This document shows positions 15,146 through 25,365 of a stretch of DNA of 64,000 nucleotides, in pieces; the first letter of the stretch is position 1, and each line of letters begins with the position of its first letter. Origin of the DNA: Streptomyces sp. CB02980 (GTDB taxonomy: Bacteria > Actinomycetota > Actinomycetes > Streptomycetales > Streptomycetaceae); the NCBI RefSeq assembly GCF_014451325.2, contig NZ_JACSCH020000008.1:186001-250000 (forward strand), in the 5' to 3' direction. The notes beneath the pieces are model-generated. The model had not been told where the DNA came from. It saw only the letters and a program-made list of their open reading frames with translations, and did not search any database. The translations under genes and the position numbers were made by a program.

Positions 15146-18070
15146 TCAGGGCCGTGTCGCGTGCTCCAGGGCGAGGAGCACCGATCCGTACCTGCGGCCC
15201 GTCGCCCGGTCCATCCCGATCTCGCACATCCGGTTGGCCGAAAGATGCGCGTCGAAGGGCCGCGCCGTCACCTCGGCCGCCTCCCGGGCCGTCGCCGAGG
15301 CCGTCAGCTCCGGGTGCAGCATGCCCCGGTCGCCCGCGAAGGCGCAGCAGCCCGCGTCGGTGGGGACGACGACCTCATCGGCGCAGGCCCGCGCGAGCTC
15401 CGTCAGCCTGTCCTCGTCGCCCAGGTGCCGCATCGAGCAGGTCGGATGGACCACGGCGGAGCCGACCCGGCGGCGTACGTCGAGCCGGGGGAGCAGCTCG
15501 TCCGCCGCCCACACCAGCGAGTCGACCACCGTCATCTCGGCGTGCAGCGCCCGGTTGTCCTCCGTCAGATACGGCACGACCTCGTGCGCGATGCCCAGCG
15601 TGCACGAGGAGGCGTCCACCACCAGCGGCAGCGTCCCGCCCGCGGTCCATCCCCAGGCCGCCTCGACGATCCGGTTCGCCATCACCTCGTTGCCCCGCTC
15701 GTACCCCTTGGAGTGCCAGATCGTCGCGCAGCAGGTTCCGGCCACGTCGTCGGGGATCCACACCGGCTTCCCCGCGCGCGCCGACACCGCGACCACGGCC
15801 TCCGGGAGGGAAGGGCCCCGCTCGCCGTCCGGATTGCCGAAGATCCGGTTCACACAGGCCGGGTAGTAGACGGCGACCGCGGCGGGACGGTGGGTGCGGG
15901 GCAGCCGCCGCGCCGCCGCGCCCGGGATCTCCGGCAGCCACTCCGGTACGAGGTCGGTGCTGACCGCCCGGCGCGCCAGGCCCGTCACCGACTCCAGGAC
16001 CCGGTCGCCGATCCGGTCGGCCGCGGCGACCGCGAGCCGCGCGGAGGCCTCCGCCGCCCGGAAGTTCTTCGCGGCCAGGGCGGCGATCCGCTCCTCGCGC
16101 GAGGTGTGCCGCTCGTGCCGGAACTCCTTCATCAGCGCGCCCGTGTCGATCCCGACCGGACAGGCCAGCTTGCAGATGGAGTCGCCGGCGCAGGTGTCGA
16201 CGGCGTCGTAGCCGTACGACTCCAGGAGACGGGTCTCGACCGGGGAGCCGTCGCGCTGCCGCATCATCTCCCGGCGGAGCACGATCCGCTGGCGCGGAGT
16301 GGTCGTCAGATCGTGGCTGGGGCAGGTCGGTTCGCAGAAGCCGCACTCGATGCAGGGATCGGCGATCCGCTCCACGGTCGGGATCGTCTTGAGGCCCCGC
16401 AGATGGGCGTGCGGGTCACGGTCCAGGACGATCCGCGGGGCGAGCACCCCGTCGGGGTCGATGGCCTCCTTGACCCGCCACATCAGGTCGGTCGCCCGCG
16501 TCCCCCACTCCAGCTCCAGGAACGGCGCGATGTTCCGACCGGTGGCGTGCTCCGCCTTCAGGGAGCCGTCGAAGCGCTCCACGGTCAGCTTGCAGAACTC
16601 GTCCATGAAGGCCGCGTACCGCTCGACGTCGGTGGGGTCGCCCGCGTCGAAGGCGAGCAGGAAGTGGAGGTTGCCGTGCGCGGCGTGACCGGCCACGGCG
16701 GCGTCGAAGCCGTGCCGGGACTGGAGGTCGAGCAGCGCCTCGCAGGCCTCCGCGAGCCGGGCCGGGGGCACCGCGAAGTCCTCGGTGATCAGGGTCGTAC
16801 CGGAGGGGCGTGAGCCGCCGACCGCCGTCACGAAGGCCTTCCGGGCCTTCCAGTAGCCGGCGATCCGCTTCGGGTCCGTGGTGAACGCGTTCTCCACGGA
16901 GGCCACCGGAGCCACCAGGTCCAGGCCGGCGAGGGCCTCCGCCGCCGCCCGCTCGTACGCCTCCCGCGCGGCCGCGTCCGGCGCCCGGAACTCGACCAGG
17001 AGCGCCGCCGTCTCCTTGGGCAGCTCCGCCCAGTCCGCCGGGACGCCCGCCACGCTCACGGAGGCCCGCAGGGTGTTGCCGTCCATCAGCTCGACGGCCA
17101 GCGCTCCCGCCGCGTTGAAGCGGGGGACCGCCTCGGCCGCCGCCGGAAGCGAGGGGAAGAAGAGCAGGGCCGAGGACACCTCGCGGTCCAGCGGCAGGGT
17201 GTCGAAGACGACCTCGGAGATGAAACCGAAGGTGCCCTCGGAGCCCACCATGAGGCCCCGCAGGATGCGCACCGGGGTGTCGCCGTCGAGGAAGGCGTCG
17301 AGCCGGTAGCCGTTGGTGTTCTTGATGGCGTGCTTGGCGCGGATCCGGTCGGTGAGGCCGGTGTCGGCCTCGATCTCCGCCTTGAGCCCCATCAGCTCCG
17401 CGCACAGCCTCGGCTCGGCGTGCGCCAGCTCCTCGTCGGCGGCCGGGTCGGCCGTGTCGACCACGGTCCCGCTCGGCAGCACGAAGGTGAGCGAGGCGAC
17501 CGTCCGGTACGAGTTCCTCGTCGTCCCGGCCGTCATGCCGGAGGCGTTGTTGGCGACGACCCCGCCGATCGTGCACGCGATGGCGCTGGCCGGATCGGGA
17601 CCCAGGACCCGCCCGTGCGGGGCGAGCGCCGCGTTGGCCCGTACGACGGTGGTGCCGGGGCGGATCCGGGCCCGCGCACCGCCGTCGAGGACCTCGACGC
17701 CCGCCCAGTGGCGGCGCACGTCGACCAGGATGTCCTCGCCCTGCGCCTGCCCGTTGAGGCTGGTCCCGGCGGCCCGGAAGACGACCTCGCGGCCCTTGCC
17801 GTGTGCGTACGACAGGATCGTGGAGATGTCGTCGATGTCCTCGGCGACCACGACGACCTGCGGGACGAAGCGGTACGGGCTGGCGTCGGAGGCGTACCGC
17901 ACGAGGTCGGAGATCTTCGAGAGGACCTTCTCCGGGCCGAGGAGTTCGGTGAGCTCCTCGCGCAGCCGCCTCGGCGTCCCCTTGGCCTGGAGCTCCGGCA
18001 CGCGGTCCGGGGCCGGACTCCGCTTCGTACCGGGGCGTAGGGCCTGCGGGTTCGGCTCGAACAGCGGCAT
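15146..18070 (-). CDS. FAD-binding and Fe-S-binding oxidoreductase, D-lactate/2-hydroxyacid dehydrogenase type
   Basis: This 974-residue fusion has an N-terminal FAD-binding PCMH domain with FRAAGTSLNGQAQG and VANNASGMTAGT, a GlcD-like C-terminal FAD-oxidase domain with HGNLHFLL, and a GlpC-like Fe-S part. The last contains CIECGFCEPTCPSHDL and CAGDSICKLACPVGI (two 4Fe-4S clusters), then two CCG-type motifs (AGTCC..., DAGCCAFAGD). Such proteins oxidise D-lactate or a related 2-hydroxy acid and pass electrons to the respiratory chain. AAGGGGAG lies 9 bases before the ATG at 18070. It follows the MarR gene by 38 bases in the same direction, so the two probably form an operon. The exact substrate is inferred. 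Confidence 0.9.
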   Translation of the reverse strand: MPLFEPNPQALRPGTKRSPAPDRVPELQAKGTPRRLREELTELLGPEKVLSKISDLVRYASDASPYRFVPQVVVVAEDIDDISTILSYAHGKGREVVFRAAGTSLNGQAQGEDILVDVRRHWAGVEVLDGGARARIRPGTTVVRANAALAPHGRVLGPDPASAIACTIGGVVANNASGMTAGTTRNSYRTVASLTFVLPSGTVVDTADPAADEELAHAEPRLCAELMGLKAEIEADTGLTDRIRAKHAIKNTNGYRLDAFLDGDTPVRILRGLMVGSEGTFGFISEVVFDTLPLDREVSSALLFFPSLPAAAEAVPRFNAAGALAVELMDGNTLRASVSVAGVPADWAELPKETAALLVEFRAPDAAAREAYERAAAEALAGLDLVAPVASVENAFTTDPKRIAGYWKARKAFVTAVGGSRPSGTTLITEDFAVPPARLAEACEALLDLQSRHGFDAAVAGHAAHGNLHFLLAFDAGDPTDVERYAAFMDEFCKLTVERFDGSLKAEHATGRNIAPFLELEWGTRATDLMWRVKEAIDPDGVLAPRIVLDRDPHAHLRGLKTIPTVERIADPCIECGFCEPTCPSHDLTTTPRQRIVLRREMMRQRDGSPVETRLLESYGYDAVDTCAGDSICKLACPVGIDTGALMKEFRHERHTSREERIAALAAKNFRAAEASARLAVAAADRIGDRVLESVTGLARRAVSTDLVPEWLPEIPGAAARRLPRTHRPAAVAVYYPACVNRIFGNPDGERGPSLPEAVVAVSARAGKPVWIPDDVAGTCCATIWHSKGYERGNEVMANRIVEAAWGWTAGGTLPLVVDASSCTLGIAHEVVPYLTEDNRALHAEMTVVDSLVWAADELLPRLDVRRRVGSAVVHPTCSMRHLGDEDRLTELARACADEVVVPTDAGCCAFAGDRGMLHPELTASATAREAAEVTARPFDAHLSANRMCEIGMDRATGRRYGSVLLALEHATRP

Positions 18071-18108
18071 GTCACGGCTCCCCTTCGCGCGTCCGCGTGC
18101 CCGAGGGG

Positions 18109-18588
18109 TCAGCAGCCGCCCTCCGGGCCGGGGTCGACCAGGGCGGACAGCAGACCTCCGAGCACCTCGCGCTGTGCGGCGGTCAATGGAGCAAGGATGT
18201 CCTCTGCGGCCGCCCGGCGCGCGCTGCGCAGCTCCCGCAGCGTGGCGCGGCCCGCGTCGGTCAGCTCGATGCGCACCACCCGGCGGTTGCTCGGATCGGG
18301 CACCCGGCGCACCCGGTCGACGGCCTCGAGACCGTCGACGAGACTGGTCACCGCGCGCGGGACGACCTCGAGCCGGGCCGCGAGGTCGGCCATCCGGGGC
18401 GGCTCCCCGAAGTGCGCGACCGTGCGGAGCAGCCGGGACTGGGCGGGCGTGATGCCGACCGGTTCCAGGTGGCGCTTCTGGATGCGGTGCAGACGCCGGG
18501 TGAGGCGCAGCAGCTGCTCGGCGAGGAGGCCGTCGGCGTCGGGTTCCCCCGAACGGCGGGGTCCGGTCGGGACGGCGGAGGTGCTCAT
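18109..18588 (-). CDS. MarR family transcriptional regulator
   Basis: This is a 159-residue winged-helix regulator. The dimerisation helices flank a MarR domain with PPRMADLAARLEVVPRAVTSLVDGLE as recognition region and DPSNRRVVRIELTDAGRA as the wing, both typical. It stands between two possible targets: the downstream FAD/Fe-S oxidoreductase in the same direction and the divergent ABC exporter 90 bp away. Local control of the exporter and of its own operon is the likeliest role. The effector is unknown. Confidence 0.92.
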   Translation of the reverse strand: MSTSAVPTGPRRSGEPDADGLLAEQLLRLTRRLHRIQKRHLEPVGITPAQSRLLRTVAHFGEPPRMADLAARLEVVPRAVTSLVDGLEAVDRVRRVPDPSNRRVVRIELTDAGRATLRELRSARRAAAEDILAPLTAAQREVLGGLLSALVDPGPEGGC

Positions 18589-18610
18589 GCGGGAACAATA
18601 TCAGGACCTA

Positions 18611-18646
18611 GTTCATTGTGAGCATAGGTAACAGTGAGCTAAGCTC
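18611..18646. promoter_or_regulatory. Candidate MarR operator in the divergent gap
   Basis: The relatively AT-rich 90-bp gap contains the direct repeat GTGAGC at 18618-18623 and 18634-18639 and the near-palindrome GAGCT-A-AGCTC at 18636-18646. MarR proteins bind such imperfect palindromes over the promoters they control. Which element matters cannot be told from sequence alone. Confidence 0.45.
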
Positions 18647-18678
18647 TCATCGACATCGCCGAACCCTCGAAGGAGCCC

Positions 18679-20538
<1,860 letters not shown>

Positions 20539-20621
20539 TCGTTCCGGGATTCGTTGCTCAACTCCCGTACGACGTCGGATGATTGCGGAACGCGATCGAC
20601 GGGCTGCAGACCGTGACCGCA

Positions 20622-20650
20622 CAGTCCCACTGAAGCATCAGTCCCACTGA
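20622..20650. promoter_or_regulatory. Paired 12-bp direct repeats upstream of a microprotein
   Basis: CAGTCCCACTGA occurs at 20622-20633 and 20639-20650, 17 bp apart. Each copy contains the small palindrome CAGT-CCC-ACTG. The repeats end 27 bases before the ATG of the microprotein, so they could bind a dimeric regulator or act in the mRNA leader. I could not assign a confident -35/-10. Confidence 0.45.
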
Positions 20651-20677
20651 TGTACCTGTACGAGGAGAAGCACCACC

Positions 20678-20737
20678 ATGAACGTCATCACCAACCTGCT
20701 CGCCGGCGTCGTCCACTTCCTGGGCTGGCTCGTCTGA
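20678..20737 (+). CDS. 19-residue hydrophobic microprotein
   Basis: The reading frame encodes MNVITNLLAGVVHFLGWLV. GGAGAAG lies 8-9 bases before the ATG, and a strong terminator begins 15 bases after the stop, so the frame sits in its own compact transcription unit. The peptide is almost entirely hydrophobic, with two Asn near the N-terminus and single His and Trp, consistent with one membrane-spanning or membrane-surface helix. I do not recognise a named family. It could be a membrane modulator, a toxin-like peptide or a leader peptide. Codon choice (AAC, ATC, CTG, GTC) is typical of expressed streptomycete genes. Confidence 0.6.
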   Translation: MNVITNLLAGVVHFLGWLV

Positions 20738-20752
20738 CGATCGCAGTGCCCC

Positions 20753-20791
20753 GGCGCCGCCGGTCCCCCGTCCCAGGGGACCGGCGGCGCC
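20753..20791 (+). terminator. Terminator after the microprotein
   Basis: GGCGCCGCCGGTCCCC (20753-20768) pairs perfectly with GGGGACCGGCGGCGCC (20776-20791) over 16 bp around a 7-base loop. It closes the short unit and separates it from mltG. Confidence 0.88.
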
Positions 20792-20844
20792 GCCGTGTGC
20801 GCGGGCTCCCGGGATTCCCGTGCGCGGCGGGTTAGCGTGCGGCC

Positions 20845-21735
20845 ATGAGGTACCGGCCGCCGACACCGTACGCAGCCCCACGCCGCCGCCCTTCCCTTCC
20901 CCCGAGCCTCCGTCCCTCCCGGCGCCGTCCCCGGCTCACCCGGCGCGGTCGCCTCGCGCTCCTCCTCGGCGCCCTCGTCGCCGTGGCCGTCGCCGTCACC
21001 CTGCCCCTGCTCCTGACGCGGGACGAACCGGCCGTCGAACAGCCCCGGGCGCTCCTCGTCCCCGAGGGCCGGCGGGCCGGCCAGGTCTACACGGCCGTCG
21101 ACCGGGCACTCGGCCTGCCCGAGGGCACCACCCGCAAGGCGGCGACCGCGTCCGCCCTCCCGCTGCCCGCGGCCGCCGGAGGAAACCCCGAGGGCTACCT
21201 GTTCCCGGCGACGTATCCCGTCCTCGACGCCACCACCCCCGAGGGGCTGCTCCGCTTCATGGTCGACACGGCCGGAAAGCGCTTCGGGGCCGCCCGGATC
21301 GCCGAGGGCGCGCGGGCGCACGGCATGAGCGTGTACGAGACGGTGATCGCGGCCAGCATCGTCCAGGCCGAGGCCGACAACCCGGAGGACATGGCCAAGG
21401 TCGCCCGGGTCGTCCACAACCGGCTCGCCCGGGGCATGGCCCTCCAGATGGACTCGACCCTCAACTACGCGCTCGGCCGCAGCACCGTGGACACCACGGT
21501 CGAGGACACGCGGCTCCAGAGCCCGTACAACACCTACGAGCGCAAGGGCCTGCCGCCGACGCCCATCGGCAACCCGGGGGACCAGGCCGTGGACGCGGTC
21601 ATCCGTCCGGCGGACGGCGACTGGCTCTACTTCGTCACGGTGACCCCCGGAGACACCCGCTTCACCGCCGACTACGCGGCCCACCAGCTCAACGTGGCCG
21701 AGTTCAACGCCAACCGGGGTGCCGAGCAGGGCTGA
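20845..21735 (+). CDS. mltG: Endolytic transglycosylase MltG-like (YceG) protein
   Basis: This 296-residue membrane-anchored lytic transglycosylase cuts nascent peptidoglycan. A basic N-terminus rich in Arg/Pro precedes one membrane helix (LALLLGALVAVAVAVTLPLLL, about residues 36-56). The YceG core follows, with EGYLFPATYP, ASIVQAEADNPEDMAKVARVVHNRL (the conserved Glu of this motif is the expected catalytic residue) and QMDSTLNYALG...SPYNTY. It is shorter than the main MltG of the group and may be a second paralogue. No Shine-Dalgarno is seen; TAGCGT ends 6 bases before the ATG, which suggests a leaderless mRNA. It is convergent with the flavin monooxygenase 6 bases away. Confidence 0.88.
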   Translation: MRYRPPTPYAAPRRRPSLPPSLRPSRRRPRLTRRGRLALLLGALVAVAVAVTLPLLLTRDEPAVEQPRALLVPEGRRAGQVYTAVDRALGLPEGTTRKAATASALPLPAAAGGNPEGYLFPATYPVLDATTPEGLLRFMVDTAGKRFGAARIAEGARAHGMSVYETVIAASIVQAEADNPEDMAKVARVVHNRLARGMALQMDSTLNYALGRSTVDTTVEDTRLQSPYNTYERKGLPPTPIGNPGDQAVDAVIRPADGDWLYFVTVTPGDTRFTADYAAHQLNVAEFNANRGAEQG

Positions 21736-21741
21736 GCCGGA

Positions 21742-22908
21742 TCACACGGAGGCGGCCACCGGGGCGGTCCCCGTCGCGGTCGTCGTGTCGCGCCGCAGCA
21801 GACGCCGGATGTCCGAGGCCGCCGCCCGCCCGGCCCGGTTGGCACCGATCGTCGACGCCGACGGACCGTACCCCACGAGGTGGACGCGCTCGTCCCGGAC
21901 CGCGCGCGTGCCCTCGACCCGGATCCCGCCGCCCGGCTCGCGCAGCCGCAGCGGGGTGAGGTGGTCGATCGCCGCCCGGAAGCCGGTCGCCCAGAGGATC
22001 ACGTCCACGTCGACGGCCCGGCCGTCGTCCCAGGCCACCCCGGTCGGAGTGATCCGGTCGAACATCGGGAGGCGGTCCAGGATCCCGCGCGCGCGTGCCG
22101 CGCGGATCGCGTCGTTGAGGGGGAGCCCGGTGACCGAGACGACACTCTTCGGGGGCAGTCCCTGCCGTACCCGCTCCTCCACGAGTGCGACGGCGGCCCG
22201 CCCCTCCATCTCCCCGAACGGCCCCTCGCGCCAGACCGGCTCGCGCCGGGTCACCCAGAAGGTGTCGGCGGCGACGTCCGCGATCTCCATGAGGTGCTGG
22301 GTGCCGGAGGCTCCGCCGCCGACGACGAGGACCCGCTTCCCGGCGAACTCCTCCGGGCCCGGGTAGCCGGCGGTGTGCAGCTGGTGCCCCCGGAAGGTCT
22401 CCTGGCCCGGATAGCGCGGCCAGAAGGGGCGGTCCCAGGTACCGGTGGCGTTGATCACGGCACGGGTGGCGTACGTACCCTCGGAGGTCTCGACGAGGAG
22501 CCGTCCGGCCTCGTCCTCCCGTCCTCCGTCGCCCTCGCGGACGGCCGTGACGTCGACGGGGCGGTGGATCCGCAGGTCGAAGGTCTGCTCGTACGAGTCG
22601 AAGTACGCGCCGATCACCTCCGAGGACGGCCGCGCGGGGTCGGCGCCGGTCAGCTCCATGCCGGGCAGCGCGTGCATGCCGTGCACCTTGCCGTAGGTGA
22701 GCGACGGCCAGCGGAACTGCCAGGCACCCCCCGGATGCGGGGCGTGGTCCAGGACGACGAAGTCCCGGTCCGGCTCCAGTCCGGTGTGGCGCAGATGGAA
22801 GGCGGCCGAGAGCCCGGCCTGTCCGGCGCCGATGACGACGACGTCCACCGGCGTCGGCCCCTCGCCCGCTGCCGCGGCCCCTGACTCTTCGACCCCGTAA
22901 TCGTTCAC
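21742..22908 (-). CDS. NAD(P)/FAD-dependent flavin monooxygenase-like oxidoreductase
   Basis: This 388-residue class B flavin monooxygenase-like protein has the FAD-binding VVVIGAGQAGLSAAFHL near residue 20, the GGAWQFRWPSLTYGKVHGM stretch, a second Rossmann site VLVVGGGASGTQHL near residue 180, and the late ATGF motif (LWATGFRAA). I chose the GTG at 22908 (VNDYGVEES), where conserved-looking sequence begins; the upstream region is repeat. It lies downstream of ssuD in the same direction with 126 bp of hairpin and repeats between, so joint expression with the sulfonate operon is uncertain. The substrate is unknown. Confidence 0.88.
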   Translation of the reverse strand: MNDYGVEESGAAAAGEGPTPVDVVVIGAGQAGLSAAFHLRHTGLEPDRDFVVLDHAPHPGGAWQFRWPSLTYGKVHGMHALPGMELTGADPARPSSEVIGAYFDSYEQTFDLRIHRPVDVTAVREGDGGREDEAGRLLVETSEGTYATRAVINATGTWDRPFWPRYPGQETFRGHQLHTAGYPGPEEFAGKRVLVVGGGASGTQHLMEIADVAADTFWVTRREPVWREGPFGEMEGRAAVALVEERVRQGLPPKSVVSVTGLPLNDAIRAARARGILDRLPMFDRITPTGVAWDDGRAVDVDVILWATGFRAAIDHLTPLRLREPGGGIRVEGTRAVRDERVHLVGYGPSASTIGANRAGRAAASDIRRLLRRDTTTATGTAPVAASV

Positions 22909-22926
22909 GGTTCTACCAACCGAGGC

Positions 22927-22952
22927 GGGGGCGCGGATCTTCCCGCGCCCCC
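22927..22952 (-). terminator. Possible terminator downstream of ssuD
   Basis: GGGGGCGCGG (22927-22936) pairs with CCGCGCCCCC (22943-22952) around a 6-base loop, 82 bases beyond the stop of ssuD and 19 bases before the monooxygenase start. It could end or weaken read-through from the ssu operon. Confidence 0.5.
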
Positions 22953-22963
22953 CATGACGGCCT

Positions 22964-23015
22964 CCTTCCCGCACCCCCCACGACAGGAGCCTTCCCGCAC
23001 CCCCCACGACAGGAG
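22964..23015. repeat. Perfect 26-bp tandem duplication
   Basis: A 26-bp unit (CCTTCCCGCACCCCCCACGA followed by CAGGAG) occurs twice back to back at 22964-22989 and 22990-23015, with a degenerate third copy just to the left overlapping the hairpin. It lies between ssuD and the monooxygenase gene. Confidence 0.88.
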
Positions 23016-23034
23016 CCGACGCGCCGGTCCCGTC

Positions 23035-24246
23035 CTACCGCCCGCCGGCCACGAGCAGCGGAGCACCCCCCGGCGCCGAGGCCGGCCGGCCGTTCGCGGC
23101 CGGGACGCCGAGCAGCGGGGAGGGCAGCACCGTCGGCAGCAGGCCGCGTGCCGCCAGGACCGGCCGCACGCCCTCGCCGAACCAGTACGCCTCCTCCAGA
23201 TGCGGGTAGCCGGACAGGACGAAGTGCTCCACGCCCAGGTCGTGGTACTCCTCGATCCGGTCCGCGACCTCGGCGTGGCTGCCGACGAGCGCGGTGCCGG
23301 CGCCGCCCCGTACGAGACCGACCCCCGCCCACAGGTTCGGCGAGATCTCCAGCCGGTCGCGGCCGAGGGAGCCGCCCTCGTGCAGCGCCAGCATCCGCTG
23401 CTGGCCGACCGACTCGCTCCGGCCCAGCACCTGCTGCGCGGCGGCGATCGTCTCGGCGTCGAGATCGGAGAGCAGCCGGTCGGCGGTCGCCCAGGCCTCG
23501 CGCGCCGAGTCACGGGAGATCGTGTGCAGCCGGATTCCGAAGCGGACCGTGCGGCCGCGCTCCTCCGCGAGGCCCCGGATCCAGTCGATCTTCTCCTTGA
23601 CCTGCCACGGCGGCTCGCCCCAGGTCAGATAGACGTCCGCGTGCTCGGCCGCCACCGGACCGGCCGCGGCGGAGGAGCCGCCGAAGAAGATCTCGGGCAG
23701 CGGGTCCGGCGGCAGCGCGGTGAGCCCGCCCTCGATCCGGAAGTGCTCGCCCTCGTAGTCGAACGGCCGCCCGCTCCACGCGCCCCGCACGACCGACAGG
23801 AACTCGGCCGTGCGCGCGTACCGCCGGTCGTGGTCCAGGTGGTCGCCGAAGCGGCGCTGTTCGCTGGAGTCCCCGCCGGTCACCACGTTGAGGAGGAGCC
23901 GGCCGCGGGTGATCCGCTGGTACGTGGACGCCATCTGGGCCGCGAGTACCGGCGAGATCACCCCCGGCCGGAACGCCACCAGGAACTTGAGCCGTTCGGT
24001 GTGCTGGGCGAGCGCGACCGTGGTGAGCCAGGCGTCCTCGCACCACGTCCCGGTCGGGGTCAGCACGGCCTCGAACCCCAACTGCTCGGCCGCCTTGGCG
24101 ATCTGGATCAGATAGTCGATGTCGGGCGCGCGCACCCCGGACACGGTGCGGTCGCGGGTGATCCCGCCGTCCGTGTAGGCGTGCCGGTCGACGAGGGTCC
24201 GGCCGTCGCCGCCGGTGGGCAGGAACCAGTGCAGATGGACGGTCAT
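23035..24246 (-). CDS. ssuD: FMNH2-dependent alkanesulfonate monooxygenase
   Basis: This 403-residue LLM-class flavin-dependent monooxygenase releases sulfite from alkanesulfonates using reduced FMN supplied by a separate reductase. The sequence begins MTVHLHWFLPTGGD and shows the family stretches VLTPTGTWCEDAW, LKFLVAFRPG, LLLNVVTGGD and DVYLTWGEPP. It is close in length to E. coli SsuD (about 380). The ATG overlaps the ssuA stop as ATGA, so it is the last gene of the ssuCBAD operon. No flavin reductase (SsuE) gene is nearby; a reductase encoded elsewhere must serve. Confidence 0.95.
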   Translation of the reverse strand: MTVHLHWFLPTGGDGRTLVDRHAYTDGGITRDRTVSGVRAPDIDYLIQIAKAAEQLGFEAVLTPTGTWCEDAWLTTVALAQHTERLKFLVAFRPGVISPVLAAQMASTYQRITRGRLLLNVVTGGDSSEQRRFGDHLDHDRRYARTAEFLSVVRGAWSGRPFDYEGEHFRIEGGLTALPPDPLPEIFFGGSSAAAGPVAAEHADVYLTWGEPPWQVKEKIDWIRGLAEERGRTVRFGIRLHTISRDSAREAWATADRLLSDLDAETIAAAQQVLGRSESVGQQRMLALHEGGSLGRDRLEISPNLWAGVGLVRGGAGTALVGSHAEVADRIEEYHDLGVEHFVLSGYPHLEEAYWFGEGVRPVLAARGLLPTVLPSPLLGVPAANGRPASAPGGAPLLVAGGR

Positions 24247-25277
24247 GAGGAGGCCTTTCCATAGCTGCGCGCCGGGGTGGTGGACGGCGGCAGGTCCTTG
24301 TTGAAGCGGGTGTCGACGTAGTCGGCGAAGCGGAACGTGCGCGGGATGAGCCCCAGGGCGGAGAACGTGTCGGCGATCTTCTGCTCGGAGGCGATGGCGG
24401 CGGCGTCGAGGGCGACCGGGATACGGGTGCCGTTGCTGCGCTTCACGGCGGCGAGGGCCACCTCGTACGGCAGTCCGGTCTCCTTCGACCAGACCTTGGC
24501 CCAGGCGTCGGGGTGGTCGAACACCCAGCCCTGGGCGCGCCGGAGCCGCTCGACGAAGTCGCCGATGGCCTTGGCCTTCGCGGGGTCGGCGAGCGCAGAG
24601 GGGGCGGCGACCTGGAAACCGAGGCCGTTGACGAGCCCGCGCCCGTCGGAGAGGACCCGGCCCTTGCCGCTCAGCAGGACCTGCGAGGTGTACGGGTCCC
24701 AGACCGCCCAGGCGTCCACCTTGCCACTGGTGAACGCGGCCAGGGCGTCGGCCGGCTGGAGCAGCGTCACCCGGACGTCGCTCGGCTTCAGGCCGGCCTT
24801 GGCGAGCGAGGAGATCAGCTGGAAGTGGGCGGAGCTTCCCTGGGCGACGGCGACCTGCTTTCCCTTCAGGTCCGCCACGGAGCGCAGGGGCGAGTCCTTC
24901 GCGACGAGGATCGTCTCGCCCGCGGAGTCGCCGTGCGTCGCGGAGACCACGGTGATCTTCGAGTCGGCGCCCGCGGCGAAGACGGGCGGGGTGTTGCCGA
25001 CCGAGCCGATGTCGACGGCCTTGGCGTTCACCGCCTCCAGTAGGGGTGGTCCTGACGTGAACGTCGACCATGTGACCCGGTACGGAAGGTCGTCCAGCTC
25101 ACCGGCGGCCCGTAGCAGCGCCTCGACGCCGCCCTTCTGGTCGCCGACGTTCAGGACGACGGAGCCCTTGCCGTCGGAGTTCGAGGACGAGCCGGCCGCG
25201 GAGGCGCCGGAGCAGGCGGAGGCGAGGAGCGCGAGCGGCACGAGCAGGGCCGCGGTGGACAGACGGAAGGACTTCAC
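24243..25277 (-). CDS. ssuA: Aliphatic sulfonate ABC transporter substrate-binding lipoprotein
   Basis: This 344-residue extracytoplasmic binding protein has an N-terminal lipoprotein signal with lipobox LLASAC, so it is anchored to the outer face of the membrane. The body contains the SsuA/NMT1-like stretches LRAAGELDDLPYRVTWSTFTSGP, DIGSVGNTPPVFAAGA and VDAWAVWDPY typical of sulfonate binders. The GTG start has AAGGAG 7-8 bases upstream. It is followed by ssuD with a 4-base overlap and preceded by ssuB after an 88-bp gap rich in GGGGCATGG repeats. Confidence 0.94.
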   Translation of the reverse strand: MKSFRLSTAALLVPLALLASACSGASAAGSSSNSDGKGSVVLNVGDQKGGVEALLRAAGELDDLPYRVTWSTFTSGPPLLEAVNAKAVDIGSVGNTPPVFAAGADSKITVVSATHGDSAGETILVAKDSPLRSVADLKGKQVAVAQGSSAHFQLISSLAKAGLKPSDVRVTLLQPADALAAFTSGKVDAWAVWDPYTSQVLLSGKGRVLSDGRGLVNGLGFQVAAPSALADPAKAKAIGDFVERLRRAQGWVFDHPDAWAKVWSKETGLPYEVALAAVKRSNGTRIPVALDAAAIASEQKIADTFSALGLIPRTFRFADYVDTRFNKDLPPSTTPARSYGKASS

Positions 25278-25365
25278 AGGGATCGCTCCTTGGGGAGGGG
25301 ACGAGGGAGAGGAAGGGGGCGGTGGGTGGACCTGGGCAGGGGCATGGGCATGCTCAGGGGCATGG

